This document shows positions 23,401-34,910 of a DNA stretch of 64,000 nucleotides, piece after piece (position 1 is the first letter of the stretch; each line of letters opens with the position of its first letter). The position numbers and the translations under genes are program-made. Below the pieces are notes generated by a model that ran no database searches, had not been told where the DNA came from, and saw nothing but the letters and a program-made list of their open reading frames with translations. Source of the stretch: Corallium rubrum (lineage: Eukaryota > Cnidaria > Anthozoa > Scleralcyonacea > Coralliidae); contig OZ036002.1 of NCBI GenBank assembly GCA_964035015.1, forward strand, positions 8,050,643 through 8,114,642, in the 5' to 3' direction.

Positions 23401-26400
23401 TGATGAATTTTAGAAGTCATTTAAAAACCTTGCAGTATACGGGCTTTATGGGCTCTAAAACATGCACTCGGCTATCGCCTCGTGTTTTATATCCGATAAA
23501 GCCTCCTGCGCAGTTTCTAAATATTCCTAAAAAATTATATATATTATAAGTCTGTATTAGTTAATTAAACTATATAGACTATTTACCTAAGGCTATTAAA
23601 CTCAGAGTTCCCACCCTTCAAATGTAAGAGCATGAACTTTAAAGTGTCTATGAAATGAAATGAATACGTTGGCATTTTTGTTGTTTTATTGTACAGAGGA
23701 GCATGGCAGGAGCACTCACTGAAAATTGCAAGATAATCTGATGCGTATAGTTTTCGCGCTATTAACTCTCAAAGTTTGCCATGGCTAGTTCGTTCTTGGA
23801 GAAAAATTGGGCTTTCGGTAACAATGCTTATGACGTACGCAGATGGACAACTATATGCATAAGAACAATATAGATTTCACTATTAATGATCCATCTGCGT
23901 ACGTTATAAGGCATTGTTACCAAGAAGCCCAAATTTCCCCAAAACAAACTAACTATCCACGGCAAATTTTGAGAGTTGACAGCAGGAAAACTACGCATCA
24001 TGTCACTCCTGTCATGCTCCTCTGTACAATAAAACAACAAAAATGCCAACGTATTTTTCATTTCATAGACACTTTAACTACGTTTCCAGGACTTTCAAGG
24101 ACCTGCGAAAATAAATCCAAGGACCATGCAAAAAAATATGAAGCTTGTTTTATTACGCTAAAAATTAGACTCAACTCTCATAAACTTTGTTAAGTCAATA
24201 TATAGTTAAACTATCACCAGCTTTATGTTAGAAATCAGTTATCTATTTAGCATGGTTAAATTATTATCGGTAAAACAACAGGAGGAAAATTCCAGCACCT
24301 TAGGGCCTGGAATTTTATTTTTTAAATTCCAGAACTTTCCAATATTCTCAAGGACCGTCGGAACTCTGCATGTAGACTATAAAAACAACTTTTACTATCA
24401 AGCTGCAGTAACCGCTTTAATATAAAGTTTGCCTGTTTTACAGACGACCGAAATAAAACGAAACGACAAGCGGCAATTCCTTTCAGAGAACGCAGAGGGA
24501 CGTTGTGGATTTACGGTGACTCGCTAGCTTTGCGCTTACAAAGAAGTTTATCGAGGAGACTGCTCTGCAAAGGCATATTCTCGCTGTGTCGTTACAGCTA
24601 CAACTGGGTGTATCCGATACGGAACGAGGCGGAAGGGAAAAGGCGCAACGATGATTTTGACTTTCGACCCCACCTAGTCTTGGAATCAATACGTAATGTC
24701 CTACGCGCTGATCACATGAGAAGTGAAGAGAGTTTGTTAGTTTTGAATTTGGGACTGCATTTCCCGATTGGACTAAACTTCACGACATATCAGTATTTGA
24801 TAAGAGACGTAGTCAGAATGCTGAAAGATCGTGAACATGAACTGGGCAGTAAAGCAAAAGTGATTTGGAAAACATCAACAGCAATTCATAAAGAGAAACT
24901 TGAAAAACCTCGGAACCGGACTAATTGGAGGTTCTTTACGGATCAGGTAAATAAAGGGGATAAAGGTTTATAGGATAAAGGTCTAGGGCCGTAAGCAGGA
25001 TATTTTAGTCAGGGGGGCAATAAGACTGCCCAATTTCTAAGGGGGTATGCTCCCCTGGAACATTTTTGAAATTTGACTCTCTGAAATGGCATTTCCCGCA
25101 ATCTGAAATCATATTTGAGCAAAATTTTGAACATTTTAAAACATATTTTTTAAGACACATTCTCTCATTTTTACAAGATTTTGTCTAAAACTACAGTATT
25201 ACATATTTACAAAGACACATGTTATTTTTCACCTAAATGTTCAGAAGTTGTCAAGTTCGTTAAGAAGTTCGTTGGGAAGTTCAAAGTTCGTTTTGAATTA
25301 CGCAATTGATTGCCGGCTACTAGGAACCAAGCAGGCACAAAGTCAATCAAATCCGTAGTTTAAAACGAGTTCTGAACTTCCCAACGAACTTCCGAACATT
25401 TTGGTGAAAAGTGAGTAGCAACTGACTGTAGAGTAATAGTTATAAGTTACTCTTACGGGATAAAGCGCGAACGCAACACGAAAACTCATTGTCAGAGCAC
25501 CCTGCTTGCAGCCAGCGGTTGAATTGCGAAGGACGCAGATCAACGTGGCCGTGTCGAAGCATATCAAAGGCGCTCCAGGCAGCTGTCATACGACACAGTT
25601 CAGACCACGGATCACGGCTAAGATGAACACCGCTGCCAAACGTTTTGCGCATGTGCGACGTCCGAACTCGTCCTCGGAAAAAGAGCGGGAAAACACTGAA
25701 ATATTTGGACTGGTCCGAGAGTCCGACACAATAGTTAAAATTATAAGCATACTACCAAAAAGATAAGGTAGATAATTTGTGCTTGGCTTCCTTGTCAATT
25801 TTGTAACACATTCTGAATTTACCCCTTCGTAATTTTCTTTACCCTTTTTTTAAAACACAAATGAATAGTCGAGTCTTACTTAGTCTTCACTTTCTGGTTG
25901 TTGTGGCGCCACGGCTAGTTCCCACTTCTCAAGGAAAACCAAGGCAGATAAGACAGATAACACAACCATTTAACGTAACATAAAATAAAGAAACTTACTC
26001 GTTTGCTGCTCTTAAGAAGAAGTTTGTTTAAAAACGCAGTGCCCTCATCTATTCTTTTCTAATTACGAGAAGAATCCGAGCTCAAGCAAGATCATGATGG
26101 ATAAAGATAAATCATTTTCCGCTAGTCCTCTCGCTGGATCCCTATTCTGTGACGTCACCAAAATAAGCATCGAAAGAAAAGGAGACTAGGAACTAATCTG
26201 GCCACTTTATTATACTCGTTATATATACTTATATTGTGTATTTAATTCTCTTTCAGCGTGTCCGACTGTTCGATGCATACGCTATGTCAGCCATGTGCAA
26301 AGTTGGTATTGAAATCTTGGACGTGTATCAACTGACGGCTTCGTACCCGAATGAAGTCCTAGACGTAGTACATTACGATAATGATGTATTTCACAAAGCT

Positions 26401-26469
26401 GAAATGCAAATTCAAAGATATGCCGAGTCCGGAACTGGCTACAAACCTCAACGAGTTTGTGTTGGATAA
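18337..26469 (+). CDS. NXPE-B: NXPE family member-like protein, five exons
   Basis: Exons: 18337-18931, 21138-21275, 23282-23374, 24444-24946, 26257-26469; phases 1,1,1,0; about 513 aa (ATG 18319 would add six). Residues about 18-34 (CIFLCLLFVLFVVHI) form a type II signal anchor. The ectodomain holds DHDNGTYEAMALLVEPGQY. Exon 3 gives CSSLWDGYGRWING. YGDS lies near residue 300 and DVVH near 479-482, so the catalytic-type residues are kept. Exon 1 and introns 1-2 resemble NXPE-C most; introns 3-4 and the 3' end resemble NXPE-A, so the gene is mosaic. Exon 4 lacks two codons present in NXPE-A. Splice sites all follow GT-AG. The role is probably glycan acyl transfer or hydrolysis in the Golgi; the substrate is unknown. 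Confidence 0.87.
19044..19384. repeat. Palindromic MITE in NXPE-B intron 1
   Basis: Left TACTACTAAAATCAGTAGAG and right CTACTGATTTTGGTGGTA, with inner pairing through GGCGGCCAAAC and GTTTGGCCGCC. The ortholog in NXPE-C intron 1 is at 45272-45621. Confidence 0.75.
19385..20407. other. NXPE-B intron 1, no gene
   Basis: A phrase starting CTCGGGCTACC near 19588, with GAGTCTAGGTTTCGG shortly after, is shared with 11758-11800 and marks another unnamed repeat. The open frame at 19598-19975 shows no recognisable domain. Confidence 0.4.
20408..20476. repeat. (TA)n(CA)n microsatellite
   Basis: About 57 bp of TA followed by a short CA run. Confidence 0.95.
20775..20900 (-). repeat. G-rich telomere-like repeat (C-rich on plus strand)
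   Basis: Minus strand GGTCTGAGAGGTGG then degenerate GGTTAGGGTT/GGTTTAGGG words. It is the same composite as 38328-38455 and 57900-58030. Confidence 0.6.
21402..21824. repeat. MITE with ACACGATGCC inverted ends, NXPE-B intron 2
   Basis: Ends GACCCAATTTACACGATGCC and CATCGTGTAAACGGGGTC. A shorter relative is at 48705-48884 in NXPE-C intron 2. Confidence 0.75.
22235..22600 (-). pseudogene. Penelope-like GIY-YIG endonuclease domain, left arm
   Basis: The 121-codon frame contains GVYRIPCECGLVYIGETGR followed by LSTRLKEHK. This is the GIY-YIG core with the two conserved Tyr and the Arg, and with the Cys residues typical of the Penelope linker. It is only the C-terminal part of the element's ORF. 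The frame runs toward lower coordinates and ends FGEHS. Confidence 0.85.
22644..23009 (+). pseudogene. Penelope-like GIY-YIG endonuclease domain, right arm
   Basis: Mirror copy of the left arm, with QQEKS where the left arm has QQGKS. The same catalytic core is kept. Near-identity of the arms means the palindrome is young or maintained by conversion. Confidence 0.85.
23637..24077. repeat. MITE in NXPE-B intron 3
   Basis: Homolog of 3003-3436 at the same intron position. It carries small indels (an extra AACT near 23949). Confidence 0.75.
25500..25625 (-). repeat. 5S-SINE, 3' part only
   Basis: Duplicate of 14515-14640. The left flank, however, joins directly to intron sequence that in NXPE-A lies 9.5 kb away. 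Confidence 0.7.
25626..25975 (+). repeat. Inverted repeat, left arm, flanking NXPE-B exon 5
   Basis: Pairs with 26640-27005, as in NXPE-A. Confidence 0.8.
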
Positions 26470-26544
26470 ATCAAACAAACAAATTTTAAACTTTTTTCGT
26501 ATGTTTTTACAAGCTGTCGAAAGTTAAACTCAGAGAAAAACTCT

Positions 26545-26633
26545 GATCTCCAAATGGGACTGGAACCCACAACCTTCCGAATGCCAGCTGGACGCTCTCA
26601 CCACTGAGCAACTGGAACTCAGATGGTAGACCG
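26545..26633 (-). repeat. tRNA-derived SINE head (tRNA-Ala-like)
   Basis: Duplicate of 16205-16292, with a few base changes in the A-box region. Confidence 0.6.
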
Positions 26634-26639
26634 AGGACT

Positions 26640-27005
26640 GATACCGCTGCCAAACGTTTGAGCATGCGTGAATTCGCTAGAGTAAACATTGCAAGAGAAG
26701 TGGGAACAGTAGTCGTGGCGACAACAACCAGACAGTGAAGACTAAGTACTAAGACTCAACTATTCATTTGTGTTTTAAAAAAAGAGTAAAAAAAATTACG
26801 AACGGGTAAATTCAGAATATGTTACAATATTGACAAGGAAGCCATGCACAAATTACCTACCTTATCTTTTTGGTAGCATGCTTATAATTTTAACTTTTGT
26901 GTCGGACTCTCGGACCAGTCCAAATATTTCAGTGTTTTCCCGCTCTTTTTCCGAGGACGAGCTCGGACGTCGCACATGCGCAAAACGTTTGGCAGTTGTT
27001 TTCGA
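26640..27005 (-). repeat. Inverted repeat, right arm, downstream of NXPE-B
   Basis: Reverse complement of 25626-25975. Confidence 0.8.
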
Positions 27006-27079
27006 TATTTATATACGCCTGCATGGGAACTATTAAAAATTCCCTTTGGGTGATAATACGCGTACGTTATAGTTCTTGG

Positions 27080-27405
27080 TAAACAAGTAATTTGCTCATT
27101 AATAGGCATGCACCCTTGGCAACACCACTCCTTCGTTGGTCGGTGTGAAAACTGACGGTCCATATAAATATGTGGCATGCTTGCATGCCAGCAACTTGCA
27201 TGCCAGCAACTTGCATGCCAGCAATATGGAACCGTTGCGCTCATTTTCGTTACTGTATATCTACCTGTGTTGATTTGTACTATTTGTGGTACACATTTCA
27301 TTTCGTTATTATGGAAGCTTCATTGGACTTCACGAATTCACAATTTCTCGTGCATTACCGGACAGGAAAACTATCTTCAGGGAAAACTGTAAATAATTAG
27401 CTGTC
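27080..27405 (+). pseudogene. Truncated, frameshifted NXPE exon-1 copy 2
   Basis: Near-identical to the 16735-17045 relic, with one extra GCCAGCAACTTGCAT unit near the start and a different frameshift in the signal-anchor region (ACTGTATATCTACCTG). It ends at the same GGGAAAACTG then TAAATAATTAG junction. The two relics therefore arose from one truncated ancestor that was co-duplicated. Confidence 0.8.
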
Positions 27406-27619
27406 AATATGTACGCTGTAATTTGTTATAAATATAAAAATAAACTACAAAGAACTATTATAATGTGCTTGTACGTCTTTATTAAAGGATAAGAAAGTTA
27501 ACATGTGGGCAAACTAAAGTCATTGGCGTACTTTAAAGTAACCTAAATCATATTTATTGCCATCCGTCGGGTATTCTAGATAATTTATACGCTAGATAAA
27601 ACAAACAAAGTCTTAATAA

Positions 27620-27800
27620 AAGTAGCGTACTGCGTAGGCAGTGTAGAAACAACAATCGAAATATAGTAAGGTTAGATATGCTGCCGAAACAGAGAACGTA
27701 GGAGTCTAACGTTTCGAGCGAAGGCCCTTCGTCAGAGAGAAACGTAAAGAGTGTTGCTCCACTGCACTTTGCCTCGTTCCCACGTTTTGCTCTAACAAAA
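27620..27800 (-). repeat. Penelope-like-style module, copy 2
   Basis: Shares GCGTAGGCAGTGTAG and the CTGACGAAGG...CGAAACGTTAG module with 18060-18185 and 62265-62460. It directly follows the TAATAAAAG where the LINE sits downstream of NXPE-A. Confidence 0.5.
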
Positions 27801-27825
27801 GGTACGCTATGCGTACATGTATCTG

Positions 27826-27980
27826 CGCCAAAATTAGCCTAAGGGAAGGTTTACCCTAGCACCTGGGTTACCCTTGCACCCTGGTTACTCTAGTTCTTGT
27901 ACATTGCTTGTTTTATTGTTTGTGTTTATAAGGATACTAGGGTAACCATAACCCTATCTCCTTGTAAACAGGCCCTAAAA
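27826..27980. repeat. Palindromic MITE with GGTTACCCTAG words
   Basis: Left TTTACCCTAGCACC, right ACTAGGGTAACC and CTCCTTGTAAACAGG. A relative is at 60835-60965. Confidence 0.55.
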
Positions 27981-28054
27981 GACACTCCCGAATTTGCTTG
28001 CACTGTTTAATTTATTATTCACCATTGTTCACACATATTGAAGCAAATTTGGGA

Positions 28055-28270
28055 AGCGTCAATCAATTCAGCCATAGTTAATAGAAAATATACATGGTTT
28101 GGAAACCTGGCAAACTTCAAAGCGGTTAACAAAAGGTACATAAATCCTTTGTGTTAGGTTTATCAATATTTCAAAAGTACAGTTGAGTGATTAAATCTAA
28201 ACCTGAACAAAAACATAAAACAATGACTTTTGTTGAGCTTCCAAACCATGTATTATGTATATTTTCTATA
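28055..28270. repeat. MITE, CATGGTTTGGAAAC family
   Basis: Left CATAGTTAATAGAAAATATAC, right GTATATTTTCTATAAG. Full relatives are at 44268-44562 and 55252-55561. Confidence 0.65.
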
Positions 28271-28958
28271 AGCGAATGAAAGGTCAATTCCTTGATATTA
28301 AAAAGATATCGTGGGGCAGATCATGGCTATTTAGATACAACTTTGTACAGCAACTCAGCAAGCAGTCAATGAATACATGTGTGTACTGTACTGTACTGCT
28401 ATTAATAAATAAACTCGATGGCATTAAAAATGTAAAATGATGCTACCGGTTGTGAAATAAATACTTGTAAGTTTCCTCGAAAGAGAATTGTTTGTCTTCC
28501 GGAGAGTAAATATGTTTGTTACTTGAAAACCACGGTCCTATTAATTCATAAAATCATAAACAGTTTACACGTGTGACGTGTCGGCCTGAGTAGATAAATG
28601 CCCAACGAGTTGAAAACCTTTTGTCAACTCTTCAATCATTCTGTATAACGCACAAAAACTGTGGTAGATCACACTTGCAAGTTTACTATATTAGGTCATG
28701 TTAAAAATACTTGCCATTTGTATCCGCAATATTGTCTTTCTTCGAAAATAGTGTTGCTTTTCGACTCGAATTCGTGCAAACTGCGAAGAACACGATCGGA
28801 CAAAAAGGAATACTTGTTGCCATCATTCAAACTGACAACTCGTACGTTGACGTCAAAAAATTCTGGCTTCGATTGTCCCCGATCTAATTGTCACGCATTG
28901 GTTAGAGTTACACCACAGCACACATACAGCTCAGTGGTTACACAACAAAGTTAACAGA

Positions 28959-29013
<55 letters not shown>

Positions 29014-29044
29014 CACGATAGCAATATATCTGCTGCGCAGATAC
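28271..29044. other. Intergenic, no gene; (CA)n at 28962-29013
   Basis: Only a CA dinucleotide run of about 50 bp and short non-coding frames. Confidence 0.5.
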
Positions 29045-29160
29045 AAAAATGTATACATTTTCGCGTTCGCATAACCCCCTTTTTCCTTCCTTTGAGTGCC
29101 AGTCAATTACGCTGCAGATTACGCTGCTAATTAACGCATAAATTAATATAAGACTAAAAT
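29045..29160 (+). promoter_or_regulatory. Displaced 5' flank of NXPE-C, segment 1
   Basis: Aligns closely with the flank just upstream of NXPE-B (AAAATGTATACATTTTCGCG ... AAGACTAAAAT). It is cut at 29160 by a transposon and continues at 31685. It now lies 15.4 kb from the NXPE-C start. Confidence 0.75.
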
Positions 29161-30097
29161 CAGAGGTGGTTGGACAAGTACCACGTGAATATCTCGACCA
29201 ATGAAATGGCTTGTTTTCTCATCGTTTGATCGGCTGAAAATTTTGCATTGGACTTAGAATACCGAATATTACGCTATTGTCATTCATTTTTTTTCTTTAA
29301 AAAAGCAGCGATATCGTTTGATATATTGTTGGACTATCCATATCTGCAGGATTTTGCAAGGTAAATGTATTTTTCTACTTTATTTTGATGGTTTATGTAG
29401 GTCGTGTCGCCCTAAGCGAAGACCCAACTTCCGGTTTATCAACAATCTTCAAAGCAAAAAATCTCGAATTCCAACGGTTCGAATTCTCTAATTTTTGCGT
29501 AATAACTTGAACAAATGTCTAATCTTGGATTCTATCCAGACGACCCCCGGCGACCTCTCAACCGTTTTCGAGATATTCGCCTTTGAACCGACCATGGTAT
29601 TTCGGCATTTGCTAAGATGGCGCCTAATAAATTTAAGAGGGCCTTTCGCCACTAAAGCTTGTTTTTTTCTCAAGAATTTTGGAAGTTTCCTAATATTTCG
29701 AGCTTTATTCTTTACAGTAAGTGTAGAATGAGTGGTGGACAATTATTAAAGAGTAAAATTTGGTATTTGTCTGTTTTTATGGTCCAAAACGCTTGACCTC
29801 GCTGTATAAAAACACCATCATTCTGGAAAAAATGTATACATATCAGGCCTACATATATTCTGTAAATATTATTACAGAATGTACTGAACTTTCTTAAAGA
29901 TCTGCTATATATGTATACAGGCCTGATATGTATAGATTTTTTTTTATATTAAATAACATTGTGTTCCATGACAGCATATGATTATTAAAATTGATGTGTG
30001 GATAATTATTTGTAGTTTATTGTTGTTGGTCATTGTTATTGTGAATAATATATTATAGTTGTAGTATTATTATTTTTTTTTGCTAATTTGTTATAAT

Positions 30098-30135
<38 letters not shown>

Positions 30136-30184
30136 CGTATTGTTTTTTAGTATACAAATATTTATTATAGGACTTTAGCCAAGT

Positions 30185-30215
<31 letters not shown>

Positions 30216-31675
30216 CATTTGCCCTTGTGTCCACCCCTTGATTTTTACACCCATGAAGTGAATACAATAGTTAGCCATTGGCTGTACAGTCAACTTTTAA
30301 GACACAAAAAGGTTAATAATTCCATCTCACTTCCTATTTTTTACAGGAAGTGAAGAGATACAGTACAGATGTCAGTGTTGGAATAACTTGCCTGGGCACA
30401 AGCACCGATCTGAACAGGATTTTTATGATTATAAATTGATGGATTCTCTTTTGCCAAATAACATTCAACTATGTAGTTTGATGTTTTGCATGTTATCAGT
30501 TGTATAATTACATAACAATGCATAATTGTGGATATAACTAATAAAATTTTAACAGAGGTATTATCTCTCACGTAGTATACAATTCGAATGCTGTGTCTCA
30601 AAGCCTAATTAAATGCCTGGATATTATTCATCCCTTTGCCTTTGAGTGCTACTGCATGTACATACTGATAGACAGTGAACTCTGTCTAAGACAGACACCC
30701 TTGGGCTGGACTTTGTCTGTCTTATAGTTCATTTTATTGGACTTTGCCTGTCTTATAGTTTGATTACCCATTCACTTTTCTGATGCCCTCTCTAAAGTTG
30801 ATGTTTTCTTGGCAGGGGGTGGTGGTGGGGTGGGGGGTGGTGGTGGGGGGGGGGGGGGGGTTGGTGGTGCTTGACTGCAAAAATGTAAGATCAATATTGA
30901 GCAACATTTTAATTTTATTCAAGTTCCTTATTTACATACATATATATTTAGGATACAGGAAATACACTTTATTTGATAAAATATGAATATTTGAACATTT
31001 GACCAGTAAAATACCAAGTGGTCCAAGTTTATCAATAGATTCTGGAGGCAATTCAATAAATTATCTTGATGTTGGATTTTGAATTAACCTTAATACAAAG
31101 AAAAATACAAGATAGTTATATTGAATAATAAATTTTAGGCTAGCTTTATTCACAACTTTATAAAATTTGGGATACAAGTAAGCTAAAGTATGAAGGAAGA
31201 GGGAAATCATAAACCACTAAACAACAAATAATGTTGATTTCTCAAATCTCACCCCACGCTTTTCTCCAGTTGTAACGAATCACACGTTGCACCGCACAAC
31301 CAAATCATCCTTCATTGTAAATATCTAAATTCATTTCTGATTTGTTCCATTATCTGTAACATAAAATGCGTCGAATCCGAACAGGATTGGGTAGTCCTTG
31401 AAAACTATCTTGAATGCCCATCCGCCATTGTCATGAATATACGCCAAATAAAGCACAATCTGATCATATTAATTGTGTATGATCGTCACGGATTGTTCTC
31501 GTATTCTCCTGCCCATCAGATTTATAAATTGTGGATCAACTGTGACGAGTTTTCAACAGTTTTTGTGCATCTAGTCCACAGGGGAGAGTTCATTCCTCGT
31601 CTGCGGTCAGATGCAAATGAATCGATTTTAGCGTTAGGACCATGATGCTTTGCGTGACTTGTCCAACCTCCTCTG
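29161..31675. mobile_element. TIR transposon 1 upstream of NXPE-C (2.5 kb, 9-bp TSD)
   Basis: Ends CAGAGGTGGTTGGACAAGT and ACTTGTCCAACCTCCTCTG, flanked by perfect GACTAAAAT duplications (29152-29160 and 31676-31684). The interior has an inverted pair at about 29815-29935, (TTG)n, (GT)n and G-runs near 30199 and 30838, and no transposase-like frame. Nine-base duplications occur in Mutator-like and some other TIR superfamilies; the superfamily is unassigned. Confidence 0.85.
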
Positions 31676-32232
31676 GACTAAAATGGTACTACAAACTCTC
31701 TCTCCTCCGCAGAGGCTCGGAGGGGCAGGCGTGCGGGTGAGGAAAGACGCGCGGGGAATGATGGGAAGAGGGAAAGAAAATGAGCCTCTGCCAGATAATG
31801 ATGTCAATATGGCGCCCAAATTCCGTGATGGACTAGGCGCCAGACTCGGGATTTCATTATATAATCAACAAATCTACTACGCAAAAGTCGGAAATCACTA
31901 AACTGTGGACAAGACACATTTAAATCGCTGATACTTCTCAACTCGACAATGTTACTGCAACACAAGGACAGGATTTTCCGGTTTTGAATTTATGCAAATA
32001 AAAGTATAAAACAAACGCTACATGAGAAAGTTTATCATTCATCAAAGGACGAACTGTTATAAACATAGATCTTACCATTATGTCGTAGAAAGTTAGCACC
32101 GAGAATATTTCTAGCGCTGTTCGTCGGCTTTGTTTATCAAGTTAATACTTAATCATGTACTTCGTGCAAACTATCGTCGCTGTCTGCCATGACCAGAGAA
32201 CCGCGGATTTGTCCAGAGAACGGCACATTATC

Positions 32233-33753
32233 CAACCTCGTACCCAGGGTTTTCTCTCTAGCGAGAGAAAGACCCTGGTAGGGGCTGCTGACGCCACCAC
32301 CCAGATTCTGGGTGGTAACAATTTTTTTTTTCTGAGAGGGGAGGCAAAGTATAATATTGTGTTCCGAGTCGGCTGGCGTCAGCGTTATAATTTTCCTGCT
32401 TTTATTATAAATATTATCACTCGCAGTATTTCTCATTGAATGTAAAAACATATTATGTTATTTCTGAAAGCCAAGCCACTTTTAATAGAGTTAAAAGATG
32501 GAGCTTATACTTCCACTCCTCAACGGCATTTGAAAAAGATTTTGGTTTTCACTCGGGAAAACTTTTCTCAGTGCAGGAACAGGATAGGAAAGTTTCTTTT
32601 GTCTTATGAGCTTGCGTACGGAACTAATGATTTTAAGACAATAAAAACTTTTCTATCCGTTCCTGTCAGATGAAATATATCCTGAGTGGTAGCCAGCTTT
32701 TAATTTGTTAAATTATTGATGTTTTTATATGCTTTTGCGACCGATTTTGACAAAAGTAAAACCCACTATCCTTTCCGACAATAATCGACAGAAACTCATC
32801 AAAATGAAAAACTCCTGAAACTCACAATATAAACTATCTGTTTATTAGTTAATTCATGTTTCCGGCTCTCCCTTTCTTGAATCGCAGATATCATTAAAAT
32901 TATACAAAACAGCAGTTAGTTTTGCTGTGTAACTATATCTTGGCGTTTGAGGCTTAAGCATATTTGAATTTTGTAAGAAATGTTATTATAAACGAAGCGT
33001 ACAAACGCTTATTAAAACAGAACTGAAAAACTCTTCTGCATACTTCTTCGACAAAACTTAACTTCCTTATATAAACGAACTTGTGTTTTAACGATAATAT
33101 AAAAGTAAACAATCTTGTGCTGTATACTCAACAGCCAACACTTTTTACCTGAGAATCTTGTTTCACAGTAAACTTCAACAAGCTAGCCTAAAGATATTTT
33201 GAACGACCTTGCATGATACAACAAAAAAGTAAATAAAACCACAAGTCGTAGCCTAGTAATTATTTTAGACAATTCAATCAATTATTTCAGTCAGAAAATC
33301 TTTTCCGTTAGGCCAAGCATGCAAAAAATGGTAAATAACTTAAGTTTTTTGGTACCAAATGAAGATCCCAGACTTCAAACTGTTTGATATCGAGCTGCCA
33401 CTGTAAAAAAAAACAAAGTGCGAAAACTAACCTGCTTTTTAAATATTCCAAAGCGATAAATCGAAGACAATGTTTTAGGCATGAAATCTCCAATATGAGT
33501 AATCTTCAATTGATGTCTCCATTTTTAAATAAGTAATTATTGACCAGTATTAAGTGTTTGCAATGATAATCGACAACCAGGTAGAAACATTTCAGTTTTT
33601 AACAACTAGATTAGCCGGCACGTCCGAAGTGATAACAATTGCACACAAAGAACCCCCCCTCCCGTATTAAATTTTTTGCTCGGTGCAACGTCAGCAAATC
33701 GTCAGCAGCTGGGTCTTTCTCTCGCTAGAGAGAAAACCCTGGGTACGAGGTTG
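32233..33753. mobile_element. Nested CAACCTCG-family TIR element (1.5 kb)
   Basis: Ends CAACCTCGTACCCAGGG and CCCTGGGTACGAGGTTG, with a perfect 9-bp duplication CACATTATC (32224-32232 and 33754-33762). Inner TIR has CTCTCTAGCGAGAGA. It is an internal-deletion relative, in the opposite orientation, of 40258-44076. Confidence 0.88.
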
Positions 33754-33778
33754 CACATTATCTGGCACTGGCAGAGGC

Positions 33779-34704
33779 CAACCTCGTCCCCAGGGCCATT
33801 TGTGGGGGCTGGGCCAAGATGGCGGCCAAAAACAAAATGGCGGGAACAAATGGCCCTGGCACAGGCTGCAAAAAATGAGTCATATTTTGACTCATTTTTG
33901 ACTCGGCCCAGGCTTCACGAAGTTTATCGCGCCTAGTCAGGCTCAATTATTTTCTGAATATTTAGTTCAGCTTGACTGACCCAAACTGAAAACAATCAAA
34001 ACATCATTTCCAAATACATTGTCGAATTATTAAAATAAATACACTTTTAATAAATATCTGTAAATGCTTATTATTTATCATTTGCTTCACCGTTGTACCA
34101 AATTCGCAAGAAACTGGATTGCCGTTGTCTGGCCGGGCCGCCTTGTTTTCGTAAGTTTTCGGTGGATTCAATTCAGCGTTTTGAAAAACATTTAGGCTTC
34201 GTTTCGTCGAGAACTCTTGTTTGAAAAAAGCCTGCTTCTTAATGGCCAAACATGTAAATTCTGCCCTGTGGTGTACTTTCCTTTCGCAGCCAAAATACTT
34301 TTTGACTTTGTTCACCAAGTCTTTCGTTCGCCCGATTTAGAAAACACACTGAATTGCCGTCCCATGGACTTCGTTGTATGGCAGCCAGGGCACAGAGACG
34401 ACACGACCCATCATTACATATTCTTCCGATGTTTTCACGGGTGTTTCGAAAGCTTTCCTCACATTTTCATTCATTTCGAAGTTGTTTTTTAACAGCCGGC
34501 AATTCTGAATATAATTTGAGCCCAAAAAGCAAATGCCCGCGAGTTAGCCTGCCGCCCGCCTTGTTTCCACCAATCAGAATACCTAAAACATCCAAAGTTA
34601 TCTCGACCAATCAAATGTGGTGATAGCTCAGCCTGTGCCAGGGCCATTTGTTCTTGGCCGCCATCTTGTCCCAGCCCCCACAAATGGCCCTGGGGACGAG
34701 GTTG
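33779..34704. mobile_element. Nested CAACCTCG-family TIR element (0.93 kb)
   Basis: Ends CAACCTCGTCCCCAGGG and CCCTGGGGACGAGGTTG, with duplication GGCAGAGGC (33770-33778 and 34705-34713). TIRs extend through GGCCATTTGTGGGGGCTGGG. The interior is unlike the 1.5-kb relative. A 91-codon frame at 34217-34492 has no recognised domain. Confidence 0.88.
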
Positions 34705-34910
34705 GGCAGAGGCTTCTTTTCTCGTTTCCGTCTTCCCAGGGTTCACCGCACGCCTCTGACCTTACGCCCACGTTTCTTCCACTAGCGGTTTTCCCTCGTA
34801 GCACGTAGCTACTTCATGTTAGACCTCATTATCCACGCAAAGCCTCTGCGGAGGAGAGAGCTACAAACTGATGATGTGGCATGCAAGCATGCCAGCATAG
34901 TCAATCGAGA

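Larger units (their letters stand above)
31698..34860. mobile_element. TIR transposon 2 upstream of NXPE-C (9-bp TSD, hosts two nested elements)
   Basis: Ends CTCTCTCCTCCGCAGAGGC and GCCTCTGCGGAGGAGAGAG, with CTACAAACT on both sides (31689-31697 and 34861-34869). Without the nested elements at 32233-33753 and 33779-34704 it is about 0.7 kb, so it is MITE-like. Imperfect pairing continues about 100 bp inward. Confidence 0.85.
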
